DNA of 64,000 nucleotides from GWE2-42-39 sp034003625. Its GTDB lineage: Bacteria; Bacteroidota; Bacteroidia; Bacteroidales; Prolixibacteraceae. Position numbers and translations under genes: made by a program. How positions within the stretch are numbered: the first letter of the stretch is position 1; each line of letters opens with the position of its first letter. Below are positions 1 to 9,189 of the stretch, in pieces. The notes beneath the pieces are model-generated. The model searched no databases and was not told where the DNA came from. It was given only the letters and a program-made list of their open reading frames with translations. Location: positions 1 through 64,000 of the forward strand of contig JAVEYG010000020.1 in the NCBI GenBank assembly GCA_034003625.1. Direction: 5' to 3'.

Positions 1-73
1 TTGTCTTTTAGTTATTTGGCTTATGCCATAACTAAATTACAAATCCTCTTTTGAAATGGTATCGTTCGCACCG

Positions 74-108
74 CTCCCAATTTTCATTCTCTTGGGGGTC
101 TTTTTTTT
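74..108 (+). terminator. intrinsic terminator of a gene to the left of the window
   Basis: A stem CTCCCAA (74-80) pairs with TTGGGGG (92-98, one G-U pair) and is followed by eight T at 101-108, so it reads as a plus-strand terminator for a gene ending left of the window. A second weak inverted repeat, AGTTAT (10-15) with ATAACT (28-33), lies upstream. Apart from these and the yidC terminator I see nothing in bases 1-315. Confidence 0.55.
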
Positions 109-276
109 GTCATGTGGGTTTCTTTTTGCAAGTAATAATTTCTCAGCCAGTTCTTTTCGGTAAAAATAATCGGGCCGTGATGCCCGATCTGACGGGTGCC
201 AATGAGCATGGCGACAATATCAGGAGAGGTCCGTATTCCGTATAATCGCTTACCAACTGATGAATTTATTGTTGCT

Positions 277-307
277 GAAAAAAAATGCCGCCCGAAAGCA
301 GCATTTT
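277..307 (-). terminator. intrinsic terminator of yidC
   Basis: On the minus strand AAAATGCTGC (307-298) pairs with GCGGCATTTT (291-282), giving a ten-pair stem with one wobble and a short loop, followed by a run of T. It lies just after the yidC stop codon and ends the pyrG-yidC transcript. Confidence 0.7.
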
Positions 308-315
308 GTATGTTT

Positions 316-2247
316 TTACCGGGAGTTATTTACCCCGCGTTGCCGGGCCATTTCTTCAAGTTTTTTCTGAAACCCGGATTTCGGCTTTTGCGGTTTTTTC
401 TTGTTTAACTGGATCTGTGCCCTGATTTTTTCCTCATCAACCAGTTGTCTGAAAACATACATCTGTCCGATCGTGATCACATTGGCCAGGAAATAATAGT
501 AGCTAAGGCCTGCAGAATAACTGTTCAGGATAAACAGGAACATTACCGGCATCAGGTACATCATTGTTTTCATACCGGGCATTGCCGATGTATTCTGGGT
601 TTGTGAACTCAGGTGCGTCGATATGATCGTGGTTATAGTCATCAGTAGGCAGAACAAACTTACATGATCGCCATAAAACGGTATTTTAAAGGGCAGGTTC
701 AGTATTGAATCATAGGTTGACAAGTCGTGTGCCCACAGAAAGCTCTCCTGTCGCAATTCGATAGAAGTCGGGAAGAAGAAGAACATGGCGATCAGTATCG
801 GGAACTGGAACAACATCGGCAAACAGCCTCCCATTGGGTTCACTCCTGCTTTTTTGTACAGGGCCATAACTGCCTGTTGCTTTTCCATCGGCTTATCTTT
901 CCCGAATTTTTCATTTATTTCGTCCATTTCCGGCTTTAACGCTTTCATTTTTGCCTGCGAAATGTACGATTTGTAAGTGAACGGGAAAATAATCAGCTTA
1001 ATAAAAATGGTCAGTAACAGGATGATCAGCCCAAAATTATCGATTGATTTTCGCAAAAGATTGAATACCGGGATGATCAAATACTTGTTGACCGGGCGTA
1101 CAATCGCATATCCCAGGTTGACAAGGCTTTCCATGGCCATGTCGTATTGCTTCAGGGTCGTGTAGTGATTGGGGCCAAAGTAAAATTTCATTTTGTGGCT
1201 TTCGGTTGATTTGCCTTCGTAAGGAAGTGCAAAATCGGCTTTGAAATTTCCTAAGTATTTGGTGTCTTCCGGGGTCATTTCCTGTGCAATGCTGACTTCG
1301 GGGAAGAAAGTATCGGAGATGAGCGTGGAGGCAAAGAAAAGTTGTTTGAAACTTACCCATTGTGTACGGGTACGCAATTCTTCCGATTCGGATTTCGACA
1401 CCGGAAGGCGGTCCACTTCATCCTCAAAATACTTATAGTTAATGTGGGTATAGCGGTCTTCCCCGTATTGCGAAATACGTTCCTGTCGGGGGACATCGAT
1501 ACTCCAGATGAAATTGAGGTAATTTGAATTAGATGTAACAATATTGTTCAGGCCTGAAAAATTGATATCGAACCCCACAAGGAAGGAGTTGTGTTTTATG
1601 GTATACTGATATTCCAGGTAACTGTTGTCGGCGGTATACAAACGAAACGACAGGTTTTTTAATTCGCCTCCGTTTTCCTCGTTGTATTTTTCATTTCCTT
1701 CTTTTCCTTTTTTCACCTGGGGGCCGTTTGCCATAATTGTTTCCTGATCGGCAGATGGTACAAAATAGAAATCGCCGGTATTGATACTGCGGTTCTGTGC
1801 AAAGAAATTCATCCCGAAGATATTTTTATCGCCTTCAAAAAGGATCAACGGAAGTGAATCATGAGTCTGATACCCTTTTAGTTCAACAGAATAAATACGG
1901 CCTCCTTTGTTGGAAAGGGTTACTCTCATCAGGTTATTTTCGAGGACATAAAATTTCTCTTCCCCGGTTGAGGCATCTGCAAAAACGCCATATTTTTCTT
2001 TTCTTTCGTTTTGGGTTGTTTGCAGGGTAATGCTGTCGTTGGTTACCGGCGGTATTTCGGGAAGTTGTACATCCCGGGCTGCGGTTGCCTCTTCCTGCTG
2101 AAGTTGCCGGGCCGTTTCTGCCTGCTGTACCGAATCTCTGCGGTGTTTGGCCGCTGCTATTTCTTCCTGCGAAGGTTTATTCAAATAACTAAACCCTATC
2201 AGGATCAAAAATATCAGGACAATTCCTGCAATAGTATTTTTATCCAT
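316..2247 (-). CDS. yidC: membrane protein insertase YidC
   Basis: YidC inserts and folds inner-membrane proteins, alone or with SecYEG. The 643-residue protein has the Gram-negative layout: an N-terminal membrane anchor (about residues 5-22), a Gln/Glu-rich linker, a large periplasmic beta domain (about 95-360), then the conserved hydrophobic core with NPMGGCLPMLFQFPILIAMF and a final segment with the SYYYF motif. The tail is Lys/Arg rich (QLNKKKPQKPKSG), as expected for ribosome contact. The ATG start directly precedes the anchor. It follows pyrG by 13 bases on the same strand, an arrangement common in Bacteroidota, and is probably cotranscribed with it. Confidence 0.97.
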   Translation of the reverse strand: MDKNTIAGIVLIFLILIGFSYLNKPSQEEIAAAKHRRDSVQQAETARQLQQEEATAARDVQLPEIPPVTNDSITLQTTQNERKEKYGVFADASTGEEKFYVLENNLMRVTLSNKGGRIYSVELKGYQTHDSLPLILFEGDKNIFGMNFFAQNRSINTGDFYFVPSADQETIMANGPQVKKGKEGNEKYNEENGGELKNLSFRLYTADNSYLEYQYTIKHNSFLVGFDINFSGLNNIVTSNSNYLNFIWSIDVPRQERISQYGEDRYTHINYKYFEDEVDRLPVSKSESEELRTRTQWVSFKQLFFASTLISDTFFPEVSIAQEMTPEDTKYLGNFKADFALPYEGKSTESHKMKFYFGPNHYTTLKQYDMAMESLVNLGYAIVRPVNKYLIIPVFNLLRKSIDNFGLIILLLTIFIKLIIFPFTYKSYISQAKMKALKPEMDEINEKFGKDKPMEKQQAVMALYKKAGVNPMGGCLPMLFQFPILIAMFFFFPTSIELRQESFLWAHDLSTYDSILNLPFKIPFYGDHVSLFCLLMTITTIISTHLSSQTQNTSAMPGMKTMMYLMPVMFLFILNSYSAGLSYYYFLANVITIGQMYVFRQLVDEEKIRAQIQLNKKKPQKPKSGFQKKLEEMARQRGVNNSR

Positions 2248-2260
2248 TCACAAAAATAGT

Positions 2261-3865
2261 TTATGCACCGACTGATGCCTTTACAAAGGCAACAAACAAT
2301 GGGTGCGGTGTTAATACTGTACTACTGTATTCGGGATGGAACTGAACCCCGACAAACCATTTATGCCCGGGTATTTCAACTACTTCAACCAAATTTGTGT
2401 CGGGGTTCAACCCGACCGCTTTCATTCCTGAAGCCTCGAAATCAGCAAGGTACTGATCGTTGAACTCATAACGGTGCCGGTGGCGTTCTTTTATTTCGCC
2501 CTTGTTGTAGGCTTTGTATATATTCGATTTTTTATCGATTATTTTGCACCGGTAGGCCCCAAGCCGCATCGTCCCTCCCTTTTCAGTAATGCCTTTTTGC
2601 TCTTCCATCAGGTCAATCACTGGGAATGGCGTTTTTTCATTCATTTCGGTCGAATCGGCCTCTGCAAGGTTCAAAACATTCCGGGCAAATTCGATCACGG
2701 CAATCTGCATCCCGAGGCAGATGCCGAAAAAAGGAATATTGTTTTCCCTTACATAGCGGGCTGTTTGTATTTTTCCTTCAATGCCGCGATGGCCAAACCC
2801 GGGAGCAATGATCACCCCTTTGAGCCCTTCCAGCTTTTTCCCGACATTTTCAGCGGTAATACTTTCGGAATGGATCATCCGCAGTTTTACCCTGCATGAA
2901 TTTTCAGAACCGGCATGTACCAGCGCTTCGCAAATTGATTTGTACGAATCGGGCAGTTCAACATATTTCCCGACAAGCCCTATCTCAATTTCCCATTTGG
3001 GATTTTTCAGCCGGTCAAGAAATTTGTTCCATGCTTTTAGCTCGGGTTCATCGCCCATAGGCAGCCCTAATTTTCTCAGTACTGTCGCATCAAGTTTTTC
3101 TTCTTTCATTTTATTAGGCACCTCGTAGATCGTTTTCACATCTATCGATTGCACCACGGCGTCCAGTTCCACATTACAGAAAAGGGCCACTTTCCGGCGA
3201 AGGCTCACATCCAGGTCCCGTTCGGTACGAAGTACCAGCACATCGGGCTGTACCCCGGCTTCAAGCAAGGCTTTTACCGAATGCTGGGTGGGTTTTGTTT
3301 TTAACTCGCCCGAAGCCGCAAGATAGGGGACCAGTGTCAGATGAATTACCAAGGCCCGGTTTCCCAGTTCCCACTTCAACTGACGAACCGTTTCAATGTA
3401 TGGCAACGATTCAATGTCGCCCACCGTTCCACCGATCTCGGTTACCACAATGTCGTATTTCTGTTTGGTCCCCAGAAACTTGATCTTTCTTTTGATTTCG
3501 TCCGTAATATGAGGAATGATCTGTACGGTTTTCCCCAAATAGTCGCCCCGTCGTTCTTTATTGATTACTGACTGGTAAATACGTCCGGTCGTCACGTTAT
3601 TGGCTTGCGAAGTAGGCACATTCAGAAACCGTTCGTAATGCCCCAGATCGAGGTCTGTTTCGGCGCCGTCGTTGGTCACAAAACATTCGCCGTGTTCATA
3701 CGGATTGAGTGTTCCGGGATCAACATTGATGTAAGGGTCCAACTTTTGAATAGTTACCGAATAACCTCTGGCTTGCAGCAACTTGGCCAGCGACGAAGCC
3801 AGTATCCCTTTTCCTAATGAGGAGGTAACCCCCCCTGTTACAAATATATACCTGGTTTCAGACAA
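2261..3865 (-). CDS. pyrG: CTP synthase
   Basis: Makes CTP from UTP, ATP and glutamine, the last step of pyrimidine nucleotide synthesis, in the cytoplasm. The 534-residue length is standard. The N-terminal amidoligase domain starts with FVTGGVTSSLGKG (nucleotide loop) and contains KLDPYINVDPGT. The C-terminal class I glutaminase domain has the nucleophile Cys in FFGICLGMQ and the His-Glu pair in VQFHPEYSS. The start at 3865 matches the family start (MSETRYIFVTGG). It is the first gene of a probable pyrG-yidC unit. pyrE, from the same pathway, lies 4.6 kb away on the other strand. Confidence 0.98.
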   Translation of the reverse strand: MSETRYIFVTGGVTSSLGKGILASSLAKLLQARGYSVTIQKLDPYINVDPGTLNPYEHGECFVTNDGAETDLDLGHYERFLNVPTSQANNVTTGRIYQSVINKERRGDYLGKTVQIIPHITDEIKRKIKFLGTKQKYDIVVTEIGGTVGDIESLPYIETVRQLKWELGNRALVIHLTLVPYLAASGELKTKPTQHSVKALLEAGVQPDVLVLRTERDLDVSLRRKVALFCNVELDAVVQSIDVKTIYEVPNKMKEEKLDATVLRKLGLPMGDEPELKAWNKFLDRLKNPKWEIEIGLVGKYVELPDSYKSICEALVHAGSENSCRVKLRMIHSESITAENVGKKLEGLKGVIIAPGFGHRGIEGKIQTARYVRENNIPFFGICLGMQIAVIEFARNVLNLAEADSTEMNEKTPFPVIDLMEEQKGITEKGGTMRLGAYRCKIIDKKSNIYKAYNKGEIKERHRHRYEFNDQYLADFEASGMKAVGLNPDTNLVEVVEIPGHKWFVGVQFHPEYSSTVLTPHPLFVAFVKASVGA

Positions 3866-3995
3866 GATAAATAATTTTTAAGTGTTTCTAAAAAAACGCA
3901 CAAAGTTAATCAATATTCGCAAATGCTTCGGGTATCGATTTTTAAATTAACAGTAAGTTATAATTTTAATAGGTTGTTAAAAAAGAATCAAACAC

Positions 3996-4055
3996 AAAGA
4001 CACGATGGCTCAAAATAGTAACACTCAATAATTTTCTTTATGCCATCGTGTCTTT
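3996..4055. repeat. 14-bp perfect inverted repeat with a 32-base loop
   Basis: AAAGACACGATGGC at 3996-4009 is repeated in inverse at 4042-4055. It lies between pyrG and the end of the DUF349 gene. A second hairpin, GGAACAG (4079-4085) with CTGTTCC (4093-4099), lies just after the DUF349 stop codon. Neither is followed by a strong T run. They could act as 3'-end structures of the DUF349 transcript, or the larger one could be a small palindromic intergenic element. Confidence 0.6.
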
Positions 4056-4103
4056 ACATTTGGGTTTTTCCCTTTTTGGGAACAGCCTTTTTCTGTTCCA
4101 GGG

Positions 4104-6266
4104 CTATTCGTCTTCGTCCTCCGTAGCATCAATGATGCGTATTTTTTCTTTCAGAAATTCGATTTTCTCCTTCGTACTGGCAATCTTCTGGTTTACGTCT
4201 CCAATCAGCGATTTGGCGTTTTTCGTGTCGGCAAAGAAACCAATATTGTTATTGAGCAATGCCAGATCGGTTTCCAACTGTTTCAGTTTGGTCATGTATT
4301 TTTCACGTTCAAAACGCATTTTCCCGTACCCTTTGTTGGTGGTGGTCAGGTTTGAAACTTTTGTTTTAAATTTCAGTAAATTACGTTTTTTCTCGTCGAT
4401 CCGGAGATTGTCGAAATGGATATTGATCGCATCCCTGAAATCGTTCTGTATCCTGTCTTTATCTTTGAACGGGACATGGCCTATTTCAGTAAACCTTCGC
4501 TGGAATTCTTTCATGTGCTCTAAGTCTTCAGACTCATTTCCGGTCAGTTGGTATGCTTTTACTTCCGCGATCAGGTTTTGCTTCATTTTCAGGTTGTCGT
4601 ACTGTTCTGAATCGACCGATGAGAAATGTTTCGATTTTTGCTCAAAAAAATAGTCACAGGCAGCCCGGAACCTTCTCCAGATAACATCGGATTGTTTTCG
4701 GGGAACAGGGCCTATTTCCTTCCATTTTTTCTGGATATCAATGAATTCGTCAGTCGTTTTCTTCCAGTCGGTACTGTCTTTCAGCGATTCGGCCTGAACG
4801 CACAAATCGGTTTTTAGTTGCAGGTTATTTATTTGTACTTCTTTGTTCTGGCTGTAAAATTCACGTTTTTCATTAAAGAACTGATCGCAGGCCTTACGGA
4901 AACGTTCGTAAATCTGGTTGTTTTCCCGGCGTGGGGCAAAACCGATTGTCCGCCATACTTTCTGAAGCTCAATGAGTTCCCTCGATCTTTCATCCCAGTC
5001 TTTGTGGGTCAGCAACTCCGATGTACAAATCTCTTCGGCTTTTTCGCACAATAATATTTTTGCTTCCAGGTTGGTTTTCTGCTCCGATTTACGGCCTTCA
5101 AAAAAGTCCTGGTGCTTTTTGTTTATTTTTGAAGTAGCAGCTTTGAAGCGCTCCCACAGTTCATCTTTCTTGTCACGCGGGACCGGGCCTATTTCACGCC
5201 ATTGTTCATGATACTTCTGCAATATATTAAATGCCTTGATGATTGAAGATTCAACCAACAATTCTTCGGCTTTTTCACAGAGTTCAATTTTCGCTTCTAA
5301 GTTCTTTCTCAGATCAAGGTCGCGGAGTTCCTTGTTTATTTTAATGTAGTCGTAAAAATTTTCAACATGGTGATGGTAGGTGTCCCAAAGATCTTTCAGT
5401 TTTGACTGGGGAACCAGTCCTACTTCCCTCCAGCGGTTTTGCAGATCGCGAAACTCCTGGAATGTTTTATTGATCGACTCTTTGTTGTTGATAAGCGCCT
5501 TTATTTCCTCTATGATCTGGTATTTTAAAGCAAGATTGGCTTCTTTCTCTTCTTCCAGTTTTTTGTTGTGTTCAATTTTTAAATGGCGTAAACTTTCCAA
5601 CAGGTTTTTGAGGTCGTTTTCATATACATTTTCTTCCGGCACAAATTCTTCATCATTGTCATGCTCGGCATAAAATACCTTTCTTTGCCTTTCAATTTCA
5701 TTGTGATGGAGCCGGTAGAAAGCAAATTTTATATTGTCTACATCTTCTTTAATTTCTTCATAGTCGTTCTCCCCTTCAATCAGTTCCCGAAGCGCATTGA
5801 TCAATTCGACTTCCGTTTTTCCGGAATAGTCAACTTTTTCCCGCACCGGTTTTTCTGCGGGCATTTCATGCTTTTCATCCCGTTTTTCCTCTGACGGAGC
5901 CTCCTGCAAGGCAACTGGTTCTGTCATTACAGATGTTTCCTCAACTGGTCCTTCTGATAATTCAGGTTTTTCTTCAGTTGTTATTGCCGTTTCTTCCATG
6001 ATAGGCCCATCCGCTTTTGCAACAGCTTCCGTTTCTTTTTCCGCTACTGCAATTTCTTCCGGTACAGGTTCTTCCCGTGGTTCAGCCACCTCTTCGGCAA
6101 CATCTACAGGGGCAACTTCTTTCACTTTTTCAGGTTCATTTACCTGTTCTTCAACAAGCTGACTTTCTTCAGCTCCCGGCTGCTCATCTTGTTTTTCAAC
6201 AGATTCTGGCTCTTGCGGCGTAATTTTTAACCCGTCATTCGGGTTTTTCAGATCTTTAGGTTCCAT
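4104..6266 (-). CDS. DUF349 repeat protein
   Basis: A 720-residue Bacteroidota DUF349 protein of unknown molecular role. Residues 1-145 are low complexity, rich in Glu, Pro and Val. The rest is helical and carries five DUF349 repeats, recognisable by WREVGLVP, WREIGPVP, WRTIGFAP, WKEIGPVP and FTEIGHVP, each followed by an aromatic-rich helix. The C-terminal 90 residues look like a coiled coil and end in an acidic tail (ATEDEDE). No catalytic motif, signal peptide or membrane segment is visible, so it is probably a cytoplasmic scaffold or nucleic-acid-associated protein. It appears to be transcribed alone. Confidence 0.9.
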   Translation of the reverse strand: MEPKDLKNPNDGLKITPQEPESVEKQDEQPGAEESQLVEEQVNEPEKVKEVAPVDVAEEVAEPREEPVPEEIAVAEKETEAVAKADGPIMEETAITTEEKPELSEGPVEETSVMTEPVALQEAPSEEKRDEKHEMPAEKPVREKVDYSGKTEVELINALRELIEGENDYEEIKEDVDNIKFAFYRLHHNEIERQRKVFYAEHDNDEEFVPEENVYENDLKNLLESLRHLKIEHNKKLEEEKEANLALKYQIIEEIKALINNKESINKTFQEFRDLQNRWREVGLVPQSKLKDLWDTYHHHVENFYDYIKINKELRDLDLRKNLEAKIELCEKAEELLVESSIIKAFNILQKYHEQWREIGPVPRDKKDELWERFKAATSKINKKHQDFFEGRKSEQKTNLEAKILLCEKAEEICTSELLTHKDWDERSRELIELQKVWRTIGFAPRRENNQIYERFRKACDQFFNEKREFYSQNKEVQINNLQLKTDLCVQAESLKDSTDWKKTTDEFIDIQKKWKEIGPVPRKQSDVIWRRFRAACDYFFEQKSKHFSSVDSEQYDNLKMKQNLIAEVKAYQLTGNESEDLEHMKEFQRRFTEIGHVPFKDKDRIQNDFRDAINIHFDNLRIDEKKRNLLKFKTKVSNLTTTNKGYGKMRFEREKYMTKLKQLETDLALLNNNIGFFADTKNAKSLIGDVNQKIASTKEKIEFLKEKIRIIDATEDEDE

Positions 6267-6377
6267 TGTGCAAAAATTTAGTACAAAACTTCATATAGAG
6301 AATACGGACTCATTATAGCCTACGAAAATATAATATTACATCCTAATACTCAAAGTTTTTATATATTAATTACAAAA

Positions 6378-6404
6378 AAAGGCTGCTTTCATATAGCAGC
6401 CTTT
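6378..6404 (-). terminator. intrinsic terminator of the Hsp20 gene
   Basis: AAAGGCTGC (6378-6386) and GCAGCCTTT (6396-6404) form a perfect nine-pair stem with a nine-base loop. On the minus strand it is followed by seven T, immediately after the Hsp20 stop codon. Confidence 0.8.
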
Positions 6405-6431
6405 AATTAAGCCAAGCAGACTTTTGGGTTT

Positions 6432-6869
6432 TTAAACGATTTCTATTTTCCGAACCAACTTTTGATTTTCTTCTTCCAGTTTCGGAAGCGTGATCGTTAG
6501 AATCCCGTTTTTAAACTCTGCATAAACTGCTTCCTTGTTAAGTTTTTCAGAGAGTTTATACCGTTTTTCAAAACTTTTTTTCACAAATTCAACATGTGCA
6601 TAGTTGTATTCCTGGGAATCCGGATTTTTGTAATCACTTTTTACGATCAACTGATCTTTTTCGACCAGTATTTCAATTTCATTCTTATCGAAACCGGGAA
6701 CCAACAGTTCAAGCCTGAAATCTTTTGCTGTTTCGTAAATATTTACGGCAGGCTTTGATGCACAATTTGTTACAATGCGGTCGGTGTTCCAAAGCTGATC
6801 GAATAAATCATTTACAAGTTGATTTGCATAATAGTGTTCTGCAGGTCTGTGAAATCTTACAAGGTTCAT
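6432..6869 (-). CDS. Hsp20/alpha-crystallin small heat-shock protein
   Basis: An ATP-independent holdase that binds unfolding proteins in the cytoplasm. From the ATG at 6869 it has 145 residues, a normal length. The alpha-crystallin domain runs from about AVNIYETAKDF to the end, with the conserved GILTITLPK near the C terminus and a final VRKIEIV strand in place of a clear I-x-I tail. An upstream in-frame TTG (6884) is less likely because it lies inside GGAGGACAG, a Shine-Dalgarno-like stretch well placed for the 6869 ATG; such a site is unusual here and supports that start. It stands alone with its own terminator, divergent from trmD. Confidence 0.93.
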   Translation of the reverse strand: MNLVRFHRPAEHYYANQLVNDLFDQLWNTDRIVTNCASKPAVNIYETAKDFRLELLVPGFDKNEIEILVEKDQLIVKSDYKNPDSQEYNYAHVEFVKKSFEKRYKLSEKLNKEAVYAEFKNGILTITLPKLEEENQKLVRKIEIV

Positions 6870-7070
6870 TTTTCTGTCCTCCAATTATTTTAATTAAACA
6901 TGCTTTAAAAATTTCTGAAGAAAGAATACCAAGTTCTATTCCACAAACGAAATCGGGTTATTTTTAAATTTAGCTTGTCTAAAATCATGTCATTATTGCC
7001 GATTTTGTGTAGGCAAAATGCCAATATGTCTTATTTGTTGCTTTCTGACTAAATTTTTCGGGAACAATGC

Positions 7071-7104
7071 TTTTAGGAAATGTTGATACCACATATTACT
7101 TTTG
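7071..7104 (+). promoter_or_regulatory. candidate trmD promoter
   Basis: TACTTTTG at 7097-7104 fits the Bacteroidota -7 consensus TAnnTTTG. A weak -33 match, TTTT, lies 22 bases upstream at 7071-7074. The start point would fall a few bases before the trmD ATG. This is pattern matching only. Confidence 0.35.
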
Positions 7105-7116
7105 CATAAAAAATAT

Positions 7117-7797
7117 ATGCGCATTGATATTCTCACAGTAGTACCCGGGCTTTTGGAAAGCCCCTTTAACCATTCAATAATTAAACGCGGAATAGAAAAA
7201 AGGTTTATTGAAATTCATGTTCATGACATCCGTAATTTTTCGGAAGACAAACACCGGAAAACCGACGATTATGCTTTTAGCGGCGGTGCAGGCATGGTGA
7301 TGACCATTCAACCGATTGAAAGCGCAATAAACTACCTGAAATCGCAACGGGAATACGATGAAATTATTTACACTTCGCCCGACGGAATTTTGTTTGACCA
7401 GAAAGAAGCCAATAAATTATCAATGCTAAAAAACGTAATCATCCTTTGCGGACATTATAAAGGAGTGGATCAGAGGGTTCGCGACCACCTGGTAACTATG
7501 GAAATATCAATCGGGGACTACGTCCTTACCGGAGGCGAGCTGGCTGCCGCAGTCATTGTCGACAGTGTGGTTAGGTTGGTCCCGGGCGTACTTTCCGATG
7601 AGACTTCGGCCCTTACCGATTCGTTTCAAGATCAGCTGTTGAGCCCGCCTGTTTACACGCGCCCAGCCGATTACAAAGGCTGGAAAGTACCGGAAATCCT
7701 GTTTAGCGGGAACGATAAAAAAATTGACGAATGGCAGGAAAAACAAGCTTACGAACGGACCAGACGCTTGCGTCCCGGGCTCCTTGGAGAAAAATAA
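7117..7797 (+). CDS. trmD: tRNA (guanine-37-N1)-methyltransferase TrmD
   Basis: Methylates G37 next to the anticodon of tRNAs reading CNN codons, using SAM, and so prevents frameshifting. It has 226 residues from the ATG at 7117 (MRIDILTVVPGLL); an in-frame TTG at 7102 is rejected because the family starts here. The trefoil-knot SAM site is visible as IILCGHYKGVDQRVRD and SIGDYVLTGGELAA. In many bacteria trmD sits between rimM and rplS, but here it is alone. It converges on the Nudix gene with six bases between the two stops. Confidence 0.97.
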   Translation: MRIDILTVVPGLLESPFNHSIIKRGIEKRFIEIHVHDIRNFSEDKHRKTDDYAFSGGAGMVMTIQPIESAINYLKSQREYDEIIYTSPDGILFDQKEANKLSMLKNVIILCGHYKGVDQRVRDHLVTMEISIGDYVLTGGELAAAVIVDSVVRLVPGVLSDETSALTDSFQDQLLSPPVYTRPADYKGWKVPEILFSGNDKKIDEWQEKQAYERTRRLRPGLLGEK

Positions 7798-7803
7798 CAA
7801 AAG

Positions 7804-8451
7804 CTATCCTGCTTTTCCCGAAGTTTTCTGCAAGTAGGTTTTCATCAACTCTTCGAGGTTGGGGTAGGTATTGCTGAAAAAGAGGGAAAATTCATTCCGG
7901 TCCATCCAGCAGACTTCTTCTATATTTTCGGAATACTGTGGTTGTGGCTTTTCATTTCCCTGATATTCCATTTCAAACCAGAATGTTTCTTTCAGTACAA
8001 AATTATCAGTGGGGGGATGAAAAGGGGAACGGTACATATGAAACATTGAACCAAGTTTATCGCTAATTTGCAGGCCTGAAATGCTACATTCTTCCTCTAC
8101 TTCACGAATTGCCGCTTCTTCGGTCGTTTCCCCCTTTTCAACTTTTCCCTTTGGCAAGTCCCAGCAGCCCAGCCGCCGGATAACCAGAATGTGTCCGTAC
8201 CGGTCGGTAACAATTCCCCCCGCAGCAGTTATTTCAATGAAATGTTTCCTGAACTTATTCCATAATTCTTCCGGGTTAGGGCAAACAAGCACGATATTTT
8301 CAGGTTCTTTTTTCCTTTCTAAATTTATAATCAAAGAATAAAAATCGATATTATATTCATTATCAATGATTTGATATTTGTTATTTTTAGATGAATTTTC
8401 AAATTCGGTGCAAAGGGCGAGGGAAGAGCCATTGAAAAAAACTTTGTACAT
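7804..8451 (-). CDS. Nudix hydrolase with N-terminal extension
   Basis: A Nudix-family pyrophosphohydrolase. The Nudix box is at about residues 115-137, GKVEKGETTEEAAIREVEEE followed by CSI; the usual Gly after the EE pair is Cys here. About 75 residues precede the Nudix fold and resemble nothing I can name. An ATG at 8451 (MYKVFFNGSS) is preferred to an in-frame TTG two codons earlier. It is divergent from pyrE, with 36 bases between the start codons. The substrate cannot be told from sequence; nucleotide or nucleotide-sugar clean-up is possible. Confidence 0.85.
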   Translation of the reverse strand: MYKVFFNGSSLALCTEFENSSKNNKYQIIDNEYNIDFYSLIINLERKKEPENIVLVCPNPEELWNKFRKHFIEITAAGGIVTDRYGHILVIRRLGCWDLPKGKVEKGETTEEAAIREVEEECSISGLQISDKLGSMFHMYRSPFHPPTDNFVLKETFWFEMEYQGNEKPQPQYSENIEEVCWMDRNEFSLFFSNTYPNLEELMKTYLQKTSGKAG

Positions 8452-8487
8452 TTGCAAAATAATTTATAGTTAAACGCTCACACAAAC

Positions 8488-9123
8488 ATGATGGAACAAA
8501 TTCAAATCGAAGTAACAAAAAAATTACTACAAATTAACACAATAAAAATCCAACCCTCCAATCCGTTTACCTGGGCTTCCGGTTGGCTTTCCCCGATTTA
8601 CTGCGATAACCGTAAATTGCTTTCGTATCCCGAGGCCAGAACTTTTATTTGTGATCAATTTTGTAACTTAATAAGGGATAAATACCCTCAGGCTGAAGTA
8701 ATTGCAGGAGTTGCTACTGGTGCTATTGCGCATGGTGTTTTGGTTGCTGAACGATTGGGAATGCCGTTCATTTATGTTCGTTCGGAACCTAAAAGCCACG
8801 GGCTCGAAAACCTGATTGAAGGCGACATGCGGGTAGGCCGCAAGGTTGTTATTATCGAAGATCTGGTATCGACCGGCGGGAGCAGCCTGAAGGCAGCCGA
8901 AGCAATTACCAACTTTGGTGGCGAAGTACTTGGGATGATGGCTATTTTTACCTATAATTTTCCACAGGCACGCAAAGCATTTGAGCAGGCTGGTATCGAA
9001 CTCACAGCACTGAGCCGTTACCAGATATTGCTTGACATTGCTTTACAGCAAGGCAGCATCACTGCCGACCAGGTTGCAAGCCTGAATGCCTGGAGAGAAA
9101 ACCCCGAAAGCTGGGGCAAATAA
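8488..9123 (+). CDS. pyrE: orotate phosphoribosyltransferase
   Basis: Joins orotate to PRPP to give OMP in de novo pyrimidine synthesis. The protein has 211 residues. The PRPP-binding motif VVIIEDLVSTGGSS is at about residues 116-129, and the catalytic loop lies near RSEPKSHGLENLIEGD. The N-terminal TWASGWLSPIYCDNR is typical of PyrE. Two adjacent ATG codons start the frame; either could be used. A terminator-like hairpin follows 20 bases after the stop, then the SRPBCC gene. Confidence 0.97.
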   Translation: MMEQIQIEVTKKLLQINTIKIQPSNPFTWASGWLSPIYCDNRKLLSYPEARTFICDQFCNLIRDKYPQAEVIAGVATGAIAHGVLVAERLGMPFIYVRSEPKSHGLENLIEGDMRVGRKVVIIEDLVSTGGSSLKAAEAITNFGGEVLGMMAIFTYNFPQARKAFEQAGIELTALSRYQILLDIALQQGSITADQVASLNAWRENPESWGK

Positions 9124-9143
9124 TTTTTTAGTAAAATGTCATG

Positions 9144-9178
9144 GGCCCCTTTGTTCTCATGGGGAGGGGTCTTTTTTT
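9144..9178 (+). terminator. terminator-like hairpin between pyrE and the SRPBCC gene
   Basis: GGCCCCT (9144-9150) pairs with AGGGGTC (9165-9171, one G-U pair) and is followed by seven T (9172-9178). The next ATG is only 11 bases further on, so if it terminates, the SRPBCC gene would be reached only by read-through or by a promoter hidden within the hairpin region. Confidence 0.65.
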
Positions 9179-9189
9179 ACATCATTGTT

